A stretch of 64,000 nt of DNA from Xanthoparmelia taractica (taxonomy: Eukaryota > Ascomycota > Lecanoromycetes > Lecanorales > Parmeliaceae): contig JANQBS010000126.1 in assembly GCA_033085395.1 (NCBI GenBank), positions 1 through 64,000 of the forward strand. Reading direction: 5' to 3'. The position numbers and the translations under genes are program-made. Below are positions 22,893 to 32,519 of this stretch, piece after piece (within the stretch, counting starts at the first letter, position 1; each line of letters begins with the position of its first letter). A model generated the notes under the pieces. It saw nothing but the letters and a program-made list of their open reading frames with translations, searched no databases and was not told the DNA's origin.

Positions 22893-23976
22893 ATATATTG
22901 ATCTGATTCGCCATCGCCAATATCAAGAGCACAGGCACAGCGGATGTCATGATCCTGATGAACCACCTTGCGTTCGACTCAATATCCTAGGCGGAGTTCC
23001 GTCAAGAGCTTGAACTGCTTCTAGAGGGCAAAGCAGTCACTGAGCCCAGAGTGCCCTACAAGATGTTTGCGGATATGCTCTACCAATACTCCACATCACT
23101 GAACGCACAGCTCGCGATAGCTTTCCACACAAATAGACTTCGTGGAATTGGCTACTTACGCGACAGATGCTGGCCACCTCAGCGCAGCCCAGGGTGGATC
23201 ATTGGTGACAGCGAAGGTCGGTCTCTGTCTAGAGGCTGTCCTCTTGACGCATCCGCCGAACGTAAAGAAATCGACCACGACGGCGGGCGCGCTGGACTAG
23301 TTGGCATCACGCAGTATGCCCGCCTCGAGCACCTCTCCGAATTGACTGCACTACACCGCATGTCTGCGCCTGTGGTTTTCAAGGCAGCCTGCGCACTACT
23401 GAATGGCCGCCTATCCGGCCAGTCCGACGTCCTCTTTACGAATCTCCAGGCCGGCCGCCAATGGCCCTTCATGGATGACGCCATCGCCAGACATCTGCCC
23501 AACCCCATCCTTATCGCTGGCAACACCCTGACGCTTGTTGTCAATCGCATCCACATCGAACCTAGAGAAAAGTTCGGTGTCTTCCTCGAGGGTCTGGAGA
23601 CCGAACAGCGCCATCTGACGGCACATGCCCACGCGCCAATCGATTCAATACTCGCGCAGCTCAACCCAGCCGATGCTGCCGCGTGCAAATCCGCCAGGAG
23701 GCAGCTGCTTAATTGGGGTCCTCACACTCTTGGTTCGGCAGCACGGGAGGCACAGGCTCCATTGCAGGGCGTACAGCTTGAATCCCATACGGACGCAATG
23801 CTGATATGGCACTGTGGTATGTTGGATGCGCAGACGGCTAGGTTGGTTGCGCAGTGAGATGGATGCCAGGCGGGGAAGGCGGAAGTGGAGGGGTGGACCG
23901 CGGCCTTCATGAAGGTGCTGCGGTGGCTGGGAGATCCGGATAACTGGGACCAGGAAATTGGTCAATTTGAGTGGTG
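22893..23976 (+). pseudogene. NRPS condensation-domain fragment
   Basis: A non-ribosomal peptide synthetase C-domain piece. The first recognisable part is VMILMNHLAFDSIS near 22950, matching the position of the HHxxxDG catalytic motif but reading NHLAFDS. A TAG follows directly, then EFRQELELLLEGKAV and a long open stretch: VPYKMFADMLYQYSTSLNAQ, GLVGITQYARLEHLSELTAL, PVVFKAACALLNGRLSGQ, NLQAGRQWPFMD, LPNPILIAGNTLTLVVNRI and HAHAPIDSILAQLNP. The stop TGA at 23855-23857 (VAQ*DGCQ) is premature, because the same frame continues with family-like sequence (AAFMKVLRWLGDPDNW) to the TGA at 23976. Adenylation and carrier domains are missing. Confidence 0.75.
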
Positions 23977-26125
23977 AGGTGGTCTTGGGCACTGGTCCTG
24001 GCTGCTTTGTAGAAGATGTGTATTCCAATCTCAATCCTGTTCATTTCTGCTGATTATGCTTGTTCCTTCGAGGCAGGGGTCAAGTACTTCGAGACCTTTG
24101 TATTGATAACCTGGGATAGGGTTCAGTCTCATGGACGAAGGCACGGACAAATCTTTGCTTACCATGTGCTGGTAATGCAATCCGCCTTCTTCAGTTCCCA
24201 TCTCTGCACGCTTTTTGTGTGCGTTGGGGGTTGTAGATAAAGCATGCCGAGTGGTGTATCGTTCAGTGCTATTCCTCCCTCCTCTACAACATCTTTCCCC
24301 CCATAACCAATCCGGCCCATAAGCCATCGCAAGCCAAGCCATGATAATAGTCGCTCAACTTCGAAGTATTCAAAGTCAAGACGATAATTCAAGAACAGAT
24401 ATAACTTGTAAAATGCCTTATATCATGCGCATTGGGCCGGTCACGCTGGGAAGAAAGAGGTAAACCATTTACGAAGCGCAAAAAGAGGTGGAGCGGATCA
24501 TTGGCATCTTCACTCTCGAAGGGAAGAAACGTGGAGGGATGGCTAACAAGGAAGAAGAAGAAGGGAAGAAGCTCGCCATGACGCTGCGGCTCAAGATAGC
24601 AAAGAGCTTGTGTATTTGGGAAGCAGATGTGATTGTATTCTGACAAATCCCAAAGGATGCTAAGACTTTAGCGTTGGGAATGAAAGGCACGTATGGCCAA
24701 GGACGAAGAAAAAAGTGTGCAAAGCTGACACCAAGAAGATGAATAGCGGCCCAGACCACAATTAGACTCTTCTTCAAGTGGTGGAGGTGTGCAGTCTTTC
24801 GCGCAGAGTTGTTGGCATACTAGGAGAGCAGTCAGCTTGTTACTTCTACCTACCTACCTTATTGAGGCGTTCCCCCCTAAGGTCTGTACTCGAGATAAGA
24901 AGATATTGAAAGTATGCGCTAGAAATGCAGCTAGAGATTTAGCGCTGGTGATCCCGGGTCTATCGCAGGACCCTTGGAGCTAAATCAGAATTAGCGCGAC
25001 CCTCTTTTTCCTCTGTCGGACCGATAGTTCCTCGGCCCCGATACCGTCGTACTCATCCGTACTTCTATGAAGTAAACGATAACGCTCGATGCTGGTTGGC
25101 ATCAGCGACCGAGCATCTCCATCCACATCTTGTTCGTGGACTACCTCTGATGTGCTCCAGTAGCGGTGGAAATCCTCATCCTACAGACCTCTACTTCCGC
25201 AAGGCTTGTCACTAACGCTGCCACCATAATCCACCAACCAGTGGACTTCATAGTTGCTCCAACGTCCCCAGCGAGGGGCGATATGTCTTCATGTGTAAGA
25301 AAGTTCTAGGCTATCTGCACAAAAAAGGGAGGAGATGAATGGCAAAGAGGGACCAGACTGGATGGATACAGTACGTAAGATGAGATGATGAAAGGTATGA
25401 TGAGAGTCAGTTAGGTTTACCTTGACCCGAAACCGATCAATAAGTCAATTGTGTCGAAAGGAGCTATGTCTACAGCAATGGAGATTTTGAAGGCATCATT
25501 GCTGCGTGCTTTATGTGTCTCACCAATATCACGAAACTCAGAGGGCTACATAAAAAGGTTATAAGGCGATTGAAAGAACTACAGGCGCGATGCCGACGAC
25601 CAAGACTTCCAGAATTTTTTCGCCAATCACTGCCAGTGGTAAAAACAAGATCCCTCCCTTAGAAGTGCGGAAGATGCAGGGTATAGCCTCCAGCGAGACT
25701 TAAGATTTGATGACAGCAAGATGAAGTCGAACAACAAGAGGGAATAAAGTCAATGTTCCAAGCTTGCTCAACTCGAACACTTCTCCTTCACATCTGCTCT
25801 TCCCAAACGCCTTCGTTCCATTTCTGAAATTCTGATGCTACTGCTTCTTTCCTCAAAAAAATACCAGAATTTGACCACATTCAAGGCTTCTAAGCCAAGT
25901 TCAAGCTAAAACTTTGGATAGAGATCTGCAACTTTCTCAAGACATGTTCAATATCCGTTCTTTGAGCGTCCAAATATGACTACTACACCCGGCTCAGTGT
26001 AAGGAATAATTGATAGCAAATACACGCCAACTATAGAGAAAGTCTCTCAAGTTTCAGCTACAAAGGCATGAACCCATCTCCTCACAGCGCAATCTCTTCC
26101 GTCGATCATTGCGTTGCCAAAGACA
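23977..26125. other. 2.1 kb intergenic, nothing recognised
   Basis: Short overlapping frames on both strands without motifs, and a small CTACCTAC repeat near 24848. No gene, RNA or transposon sequence recognised. Confidence 0.4.
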
Positions 26126-26941
26126 ATGGACTACCTCCGAGGACGCACCCCTCACACTCCCCGTCAAATACCCACCTCCAACCTATCCTCGCAAACCATG
26201 ACCGACGTAGTCGCCGTCCTATCCTCTCCCTTCTTCTTCCTCTCCGACGCCCACTTCGAACTCAGCAAGCGCAAACTAAAGCCATCCGGCCGCAAAGACG
26301 CCCTGCTACGTCGACTCTTCGAGGCCCTAGAAACCGAGTATGCCGACGGCTGGACACTGGGCTATCTCCTCGACACTAAAATCTTCCCTTTCCACAGCAA
26401 GGGACGTGATCCTCGACGCCTGATTGGGCATCACGTTGAAGGGTATACGCGTGACGAAAACGGAAATCTTACTCTCGAGCTTTCCGATGGCGAAGATGTG
26501 ACGCTCGTTTCTTCGAACAAGTCCAGCGACGATGATGCTTCGACCATGATCAAAATGGACCACGACCTCTTCTGGGCCCTCCACACCCTCGACGGCATGA
26601 ACGCCGTGCCCCGTGACCTCGCGAGGAAACCACTACTAATCACCGATGCCGTAACGGGCGTGCGCAAAGATCGCTGGGGGAAAGAAGCAGGGAGTGTCGT
26701 TGGTCTCAAGCTCGAGGGCATGAGAACGATATCGTTTTTCTTCCTCGCGGGGAAAGCGTACGTGCGCGAGGATCGGGTATGTGGGCATGTGTGGGTGGCG
26801 GAGAATGAGGTCCTGCGCGTGGATATGCGGGTGTTGCATGGAGGGGATGAGAGGGGTTTTCGAGAGATGAACGGGACATGGATGATGGAGGATGGCGGTA
26901 TAGGGCTGGAAGAAGAGGGGTTGAGAGGGTTGCATGGGTAG
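26126..26941 (+). CDS. uncharacterised protein, possible SAP-like motif
   Basis: An intronless 271-aa frame from ATG 26126 (MDYLRGRTPHTP) to the stop at 26941. I do not recognise the family. Residues about 45-70 (HFELSKRKLKPSGRKDALLR) resemble the helix-extended-helix of a SAP DNA-binding motif, but this is weak. The middle is mixed acidic (LELSDGEDVT, NKSSDDDAS), followed by a likely folded part with GSVVGLKLEGMRTISFFFLA and a glutamate-rich C-terminus. There is no signal peptide or membrane segment. A second ATG at codon 25 (TMTDVVAVL) is an alternative start. Confidence 0.6.
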   Translation: MDYLRGRTPHTPRQIPTSNLSSQTMTDVVAVLSSPFFFLSDAHFELSKRKLKPSGRKDALLRRLFEALETEYADGWTLGYLLDTKIFPFHSKGRDPRRLIGHHVEGYTRDENGNLTLELSDGEDVTLVSSNKSSDDDASTMIKMDHDLFWALHTLDGMNAVPRDLARKPLLITDAVTGVRKDRWGKEAGSVVGLKLEGMRTISFFFLAGKAYVREDRVCGHVWVAENEVLRVDMRVLHGGDERGFREMNGTWMMEDGGIGLEEEGLRGLHG

Positions 26942-27550
26942 TTGGAATGACGATTGGAATTGAATCGGCTGGGAATGCTTGCTGGTGGTGATGTATCTTC
27001 CCAAAATTGAGCAAATGTGGGCTCCCTTGGTAGAATGGTGCACCAGACCACCATTCACTTTCACTTTGCCTTTGGAATAAATGGCATGACAGTCGCTTCC
27101 CAGAATTGCACCACAGGGCAACCCTCTCCAGTCGCATCCAGCTTTCTTCACCATACTCATAAATTGCAGCTCCTCGCCGCTTAATTCCTCACAGCCTTGC
27201 CAACTTCCAGAAACACAGAGAGCCTTCTCCAACTGCCAACGCATCTACACTCGATCGAGCAAAGGAAATACGTAGATAGCCAGCATTCCCCGCATGGACA
27301 AAATAATGCAGGATAAATTTTTCGCAAAAATCTCAATTAGTCGACGTGCAGCTTACGGCGGGAAGCTGCATCACTTGGCATGGCAAATCAAATGGCGATC
27401 AGCTCCTCCAATGCGTCTTGCCCCACCTCAACTCCTTTTCTTATCAACCAACTCCACCCCCTCCCCAATACCTTTCTTCATTTTTCACACGAGGGTGCAT
27501 TGAAAGTTGAAGTGAATCTGTTATTGACAGCGAGAGGAATAGGCTAAAGG
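26942..27550. other. intergenic, promoter region of the tetraspanin gene
   Basis: Antisense frames only. CT-rich patches near 27410-27480 are usual for fungal promoters. Confidence 0.4.
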
Positions 27551-28627
27551 ATGCGTCTGTCAATACAAACTCTGTCTCTTCTCGTGCCCGTGGTGAGTTG
27601 CGCTGAAGGGAAGATAGATGGTTTTTTGGCTGACGATGAGATCAACATAGCTCTTGGTCGGACTGGTAATCACTGGCGGGTTCGTCCGGAACCCGTGCCC
27701 ATAATCGGCGTGCAATGAGGCTAACAATACCTTTGCAGCATCGTCCTATACAGGATCCGAGCCTTCTCCTTACCCATCTCCACCGTCACCGCCACAGCAA
27801 CAATAATCCTCCCCGTAATCACCGGTGTCTCCCTACGCAGCGCCCAGAGCCTCAGCCTCCGCGCAAATGGCTCCAACGCACGTGCCAAGATGTCCTTCTC
27901 GTGGTCCGCCATCATTGTCTTCGCGCTGCTCATCATCTACGAGACTGCGATTGCGACGCTAGCTCTCACTCACGTTGCGCCGCCGAGCGAGCTGATCTGC
28001 GGCCTGGAGCGTCAATGGGTTGCACTGTTCTCGAAAAAGAACGCGGAGGCGATCAGGAGGATCCAGGATCAGTTTCAGTGCTGTGGGTTTCGTAATGCTC
28101 ATGACAGAGCATGGCCGTTTCCGGATAAAAGGCATACGGCTAGTGCTTGTGTTGAAGCTTTTGGTAGGAGTAGGGGTTGCCTTGGTGGCTGGAGACAGAT
28201 GGAACAGGTCACTGGCGGACTGATTCTCTTGGTCGCTATTGTAACCTTTCTGCTCAAGGTCAGGCGCCCAGTCGGCCGTACAGCGTCTTGCTGGCGTTAA
28301 TAGCAAAATTGCTGACACGGTTGGTAGCTGCTGATGCTGGTTCTCTATCGAACACGCAATCCGTTTCTCTCATCCGCATGGACTGCAACTTCGTCCTTCG
28401 TCTCTGGAGATGGCGAAGACAATGGCCTGATCAGTGGTGAAGGAGACGTGAACCATATTCGAGGGAGAATAGAAGACGCGTATCACGATGACCCTTCACC
28501 GGAGATCGAAGGCCAGGTGGGTAGCCCTCAGCCAGAGGAAAGAGGCACGAACGGATCAGGCGGTCGTGGGCCCGTAGTGCAGCCATCGACCCTCCATAAT
28601 GAGGGAAATGAGTGGAGAGACGGTTGA
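27551..28627 (+). CDS. tetraspanin (Tsp3-like)
   Basis: Four-helix membrane protein of the tetraspanin superfamily. A four-exon model (27551-27592, 27651-27679, 27739-28258, 28328-28627) sums to 891 nt, 296 aa. Helix 1 is LVGLVITGGIVLY, split by an intron. Helix 2 contains TATIILPVITGV. Helix 3 is SAIIVFALLIIYETAIATLA. The large extracellular loop has FQCCGFRNAHDRAWPF (the CCG signature) plus the further Cys in ASACVEAF and RGCLGGW. Helix 4 is GGLILLVAIVTFLLK. The C-terminal tail is long, acidic and Gly/Glu-rich. Fungal tetraspanins act in plasma-membrane organisation, and Pls1 in host penetration; this one resembles the Tsp3 type by its CCGFR..DRAWPF loop. The first two exons are short, but the frame closes. 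Confidence 0.87.
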
Positions 28628-28769
28628 AACTGAGATCATACGCTTGGACAGGAATCCAGAATGAAGGGAAAAGGGGAAAAAGAAGAAGGAGAAGGAAAAG
28701 GTAGCAGCTGAAAAGCAGGATCCCGCCCTTTGTAAGCACAGTCGTAGCCACAAATAAAAGCAACAGCCA

Positions 28770-29363
28770 TCAGCCATCAATAACCGCAAGCACCAACAAC
28801 GCCATCAGTACCCCTGACACCACCCCGATCAGACACCAATGGTGCCAGCCCCCCGAAAGCGCCCTCCCCTGCATAAGCAAGTTTTGCTGTCTAAAGTACC
28901 TCGCACACCCCAATGACACCACCATAATCCCTGCGCAGGCTATCACAGCACCTAGGATCTTACCTCTCTTGGGGTCCATATCCCTCAAAATGAATAATTG
29001 CGTAATCAGTACACCAAAGGAGATCAAAGCGACTGACGTCCTGAACCAGCTGAGAAATGTCCGCTCGAGAGCGAGGTAGTCGCGGAAATCACCTCCGGGG
29101 GTGCCGTGCGAGACGGTCAGACGGATGTTATGTGACCACCAAGTCTGCAGGCGTTGGATGTGGCTTGGGTTGCTAGTATCTGTGCCATCTGTGGCGCTTT
29201 CGGTGGCATTCTCAGCCGTCCCTGGTGACGTCTGTGTCTGCTCTGCAGGGATCTGGCTAGGGACGGATTCCGATAGCTCAATCGTGGTCCCGGGAGCGTG
29301 GTGACTCACTTGCCTCGATCTTAGATTGCGGGTCCAGCCCGCCATTGGTAGTACCTTACTCAT
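28770..29363 (-). CDS. DUF202-domain membrane protein
   Basis: Intronless, 197 aa, starting MSKVLPMAGWTRN. Residues 1-75 are Ser/Thr-rich and probably cytosolic and disordered. The domain starts at FRDYLALERTFLSWFRTSVA, the hallmark of DUF202/YidH-like proteins. Three helices follow: LISFGVLITQLFIL, LGAVIACAGIMVVSLGCARY and CLIGVVSGVLMALLVLAV. Yeast relatives (Vtc1-like and Dal/YidH-like small membrane proteins) sit in vacuolar or plasma membranes; the precise role here is unknown. It converges with the tetraspanin gene, leaving 142 bp between stops. Confidence 0.85.
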   Translation of the reverse strand: MSKVLPMAGWTRNLRSRQVSHHAPGTTIELSESVPSQIPAEQTQTSPGTAENATESATDGTDTSNPSHIQRLQTWWSHNIRLTVSHGTPGGDFRDYLALERTFLSWFRTSVALISFGVLITQLFILRDMDPKRGKILGAVIACAGIMVVSLGCARYFRQQNLLMQGRALSGGWHHWCLIGVVSGVLMALLVLAVIDG

Positions 29364-29884
29364 TCATGGTAGTGTGGTGGTGGTGGAAGAAAATAGGTTG
29401 CTTCGGCCCCACGTTAGATAGTGCGCCGGGAAGCTGCCCCAGTCCGAAAACGGCCCTGTCATGATCTGTCTAAGGTACGTACAGTAAGGTAGGGCCGATG
29501 AGTCACGCTAAATATACATTTTCTGTTTCAATACCAGTAGCGCAGTATTACTGCTCAGCCTCTTTTCGTGCTCAGACATAGATGGAATGTTCGAGGCAAG
29601 ACTGATGATATACACGAGCCAGTGAGTCCGATGAAATCTTCGCAACTGGTTCTCTATTCGGGTTAACCTGAAGCACGGACGTCTGTCTCCAGGGTCAGCA
29701 GCTTGGGTCCCGATGAACGTTTTACATTAGACCTATCCCAATATCCAGGCTCTACTTTACATACTTACGGTACTTCTTCTAGAATATCAAGCAGACCACG
29801 ATCTACAGGGGCCCGGCACCCAAGGTCGCTCACACCGGCAACGGCGCTAGGTCTGGCTTCTTGCTTGCCGCAATGCAGAGTGAT

Positions 29885-30003
29885 ATCGACCTATGTTGGA
29901 ACCATGGGCTTTGGCTGCTCAAGGTGGCTCGGACTTTGCCCCTTCGATCTATGTTCCAAAAATAATGGCTTCCAGCAGCTCAGAATGGCTCGGATTGTAC
30001 CCT
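29885..30003 (+). repeat. imperfect 60-bp tandem duplication
   Basis: Two adjacent units share TCGAYCTATGTT at the start and a CTCAgrrTGGCTCGGA block towards the end, with about 70-75 percent identity by eye. Confidence 0.6.
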
Positions 30004-30163
30004 TTCCGCCTACGTCAATGGCTCGTAACGTCGATATCTCGTTGAAAGCGAACTTTCCGCTTGTACATACGGCGCTGTATGCATCAAGTGTACTGCTAAG
30101 TGCTTCTTGGGCCGGGCTGTTGAATTTTCTATGGTCATGGACGTATACTGACTCACGCTAGGG

Positions 30164-30224
30164 CTTTCTCTTTCTTTCTTTTTCTTTCTTTTTCTTTCTT
30201 TTTCTTTCTTTTTCTTTCTTTTTC
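30164..30224 (+). repeat. polypyrimidine microsatellite, unit TTTCTTTCTT
   Basis: At least five perfect 10-bp units, flanked by TTTC variants, all pyrimidine on the plus strand. Tracts of this type may form triplex DNA and vary in length between strains. Confidence 0.9.
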
Positions 30225-31198
30225 AAATGAAAAATGGCCGAATGGTGTTGGGATTGGCTTAGCGTTGGGTAGGATTGCGTCTTTCTTGTTTGGTGCCAAG
30301 ACGCATACTAGTGCTGGTGGTGGTTGGCTCATGCAGGAGCCGTGGGGTTTGGAGAGATGGATATTGTCGGTGCTCGGGATATTGCATCAGCTCATTGAAA
30401 GGGCACCGAGGCTTGACGGTTTCTAATGAGGATCAGCGAGGGGACCCGTTCTGATCCGGTGCTTTACGATTGCTGATGGATAAATTTTGAGGTCGATGCG
30501 TGCCCGGGGGCGCGCCAAAGGTCATAGAATTTGATAATCCGTCTCATCCATACTTGGCAGCAGAGTCGTCGAGGCTGATTTTCGCGCTTGCCGTCAGGTC
30601 CTACCATTCCATTGTGGTCGTGGAGCTCAGCGGACAGGAGGTTCTACAAGGGTCCAGATTCATTTGCAAGGGCCGTCGAAGCTGAAGGCGTTATGCAGCA
30701 CGAAAATGGTGATGCATGGAGGTACTCATTTCGGGTGGGTTAGAGCGCCACCGCAAACCCGGCGATTACGTCAACGAGGCGTCGTATACTCGGAATAAGA
30801 GGAAGAGTATTGAAGTAGTATTTAAAGAGAGAACGATGTACGATATCATTTTTGTTGTAGGATCAGACTCTCTTGTTTAAAATATAAAAACGTTCAGAGT
30901 AATCAATTGTTCTGTGAAATTAATATTAGTGGGTTGTCGAGGTGCAAGGCCAAGAGCCTCCAGTTGTTCCCGGCAAATCAGAAAATCTCTTGGCGATCTT
31001 TCCCCGGCAGTCTGTTCAAATCCCCGAAGCGGCGAATTGTTGTCGGGTGCGTGCATGAAGAGGGTCCCTCGGTCACGCCCCTCCCTCCAAACATAAACCC
31101 CTCCCAACCATTACCTCTCAAGCATCCTACATCAGTGCAGCTATACACAGATCTTCCATCATTCCAAGTGAAGCTTCATATTCCAGTCCAAGTGGAAA

Positions 31199-31876
31199 AT
31201 GACTACGCCGGCGCGGAGACGCCTCATGCGTGATTTCAAAGTACTGTGCCCATACAAATTCTCCTGCTCCGACGTATTGCACACCTCTGATCCTTCAAAA
31301 GGACAAATGGCGCCTGGATTAGTGCTCAGGCTAATAAATGTTCGATGTAGCGTATGCAAACAGATCCACCAGCCGGTGTATCAGCATCCCCAATCGCCGA
31401 CAATGTCATGACCTGGTACGTATCCCTGCTCGTGCAGACTATCTGGGGGCCAAATGGGCTCACGTACATGATCCAAGGAACGCTGTCATCATAGGACCCG
31501 CGGATACACCTTTCGAAGACGGAACCTTCCGTCTAGTCATGCACTTCGAAGAGCAGTATCCGAACAAACCACCGGGTGTCAAATTCATCAGTCAGATGTT
31601 TCACCCGAATGTTTATGGTACGGGAGAGTTGTGCTTGGATATCTTGCAGAACAGGTGGAGTCCCACATATGATGTGGCTGCGATTTTGACAAGCATTCAA
31701 AGGTATGCAAATTCCTGCGAGCATGGCATAGAGGCTGACCATTCACGTCTAGCCTACTTAATGATCCCAATACCTCCTCCCCTGCCAACGTCGAGGCATC
31801 AAACCTTTACAAGGACAACCGCCGAGAGTACATGAAGAGAGTTCGGGAAACAGTGGAGAAGAGCTGGGACGACTAG
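31199..31876 (+). CDS. ubc2: ubiquitin-conjugating enzyme E2, Rad6/Ubc2 type
   Basis: Four exons (31199-31240, 31351-31415, 31478-31702, 31753-31876) give exactly 151 aa. The N-terminus MTTPARRRLMRDFK, then RMQTDPPAGVSASP, is diagnostic for Rad6. HPNVYGTGELCLDIL carries the active-site Cys, and the fold ends ILTSIQSLLNDPN and YMKRVRETVEKSWDD. Rad6 with Rad18 ubiquitinates PCNA in DNA damage tolerance; with Bre1 it monoubiquitinates histone H2B; with Ubr1 it serves the N-degron pathway. It is nuclear and cytoplasmic. It lies 640 bp upstream of the kinesin gene on the same strand. The gene looks fully intact. Confidence 0.97.
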
Positions 31877-32519
31877 GAGGGCGGATCACAAGCCCGAATC
31901 GAACTCAAGCCAGCTCTCGAAAGAGCCGAAAGAGCAGGCGTTCTGGCAAATCATAATACAAGAGACATATGGGGCAGGAAGAGTATTGTCTATATGGGCA
32001 TCCTAACGTCATAATTGAGCGTGGAGTCTGGGTGCAGAGGCGTTGGCGGTCTACAAAATCCAGGATGCTAAATCCAAGTGGTGGATCATACGGAGCATCC
32101 CAAATGAACAGGGGGTCTTTGTCTTGGAAGCAAGGATGCACGAGGGCCGGTGCTTTGCATACTGCATGCGGCCTACCGCACTCGCGCATAGGATCTGACC
32201 CGAAAGATTGGTACAAGTATAGTAAACAAGTAAACACAATTTATTCAGATATTCTGCGAACCTCTCTAATTGTGCATATGATGGGCAGTGTCCAACTGTG
32301 CTTGTAGGATCGAAGTGTTGATATCAGTCGCTGATCCTAAAACGACCCTAGTGCATGTTTATCAGCGCGTCACCCCGAAAACGGAACCCTGCACCAAAAT
32401 GGCCCATTCTGCCTTCAGACCTCAACACTACCCCGTCCTTTGGTATTCTGAGATTCATATGTTGGTCGATCGGTCAGCAGGCTATTGAGGCAGCATAGGG
32501 ACCTGCGTGGTGTTGCATC
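31877..32519. other. intergenic between Rad6 and kinesin
   Basis: 3' UTR of the E2 gene and promoter/5' UTR of the kinesin. No other feature recognised. Confidence 0.4.

Larger units (their letters stand above)
29364..31198. other. intergenic, with simple repeats
   Basis: Shared upstream region between the leftward DUF202 gene and the rightward Rad6 gene. Contains the 60-bp tandem duplication at 29885-30003 and the pyrimidine microsatellite at 30164-30224. The 152-codon frame at 29703-30161 runs through the duplication and has no motif. Confidence 0.45.

Noticed and set aside
22893..22966. Hydrophobic N-terminus upstream of the KR fragment (FPFLAFTLFFWLCL)
   Set aside because: This is the complement of the NRPS fragment's start and does not match the KR NADPH-binding region, so it was left out of the PKS homology.
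29703..30161. 152-codon plus-strand frame
   Set aside because: Made largely of a tandem duplication in an intergenic region; no domain.
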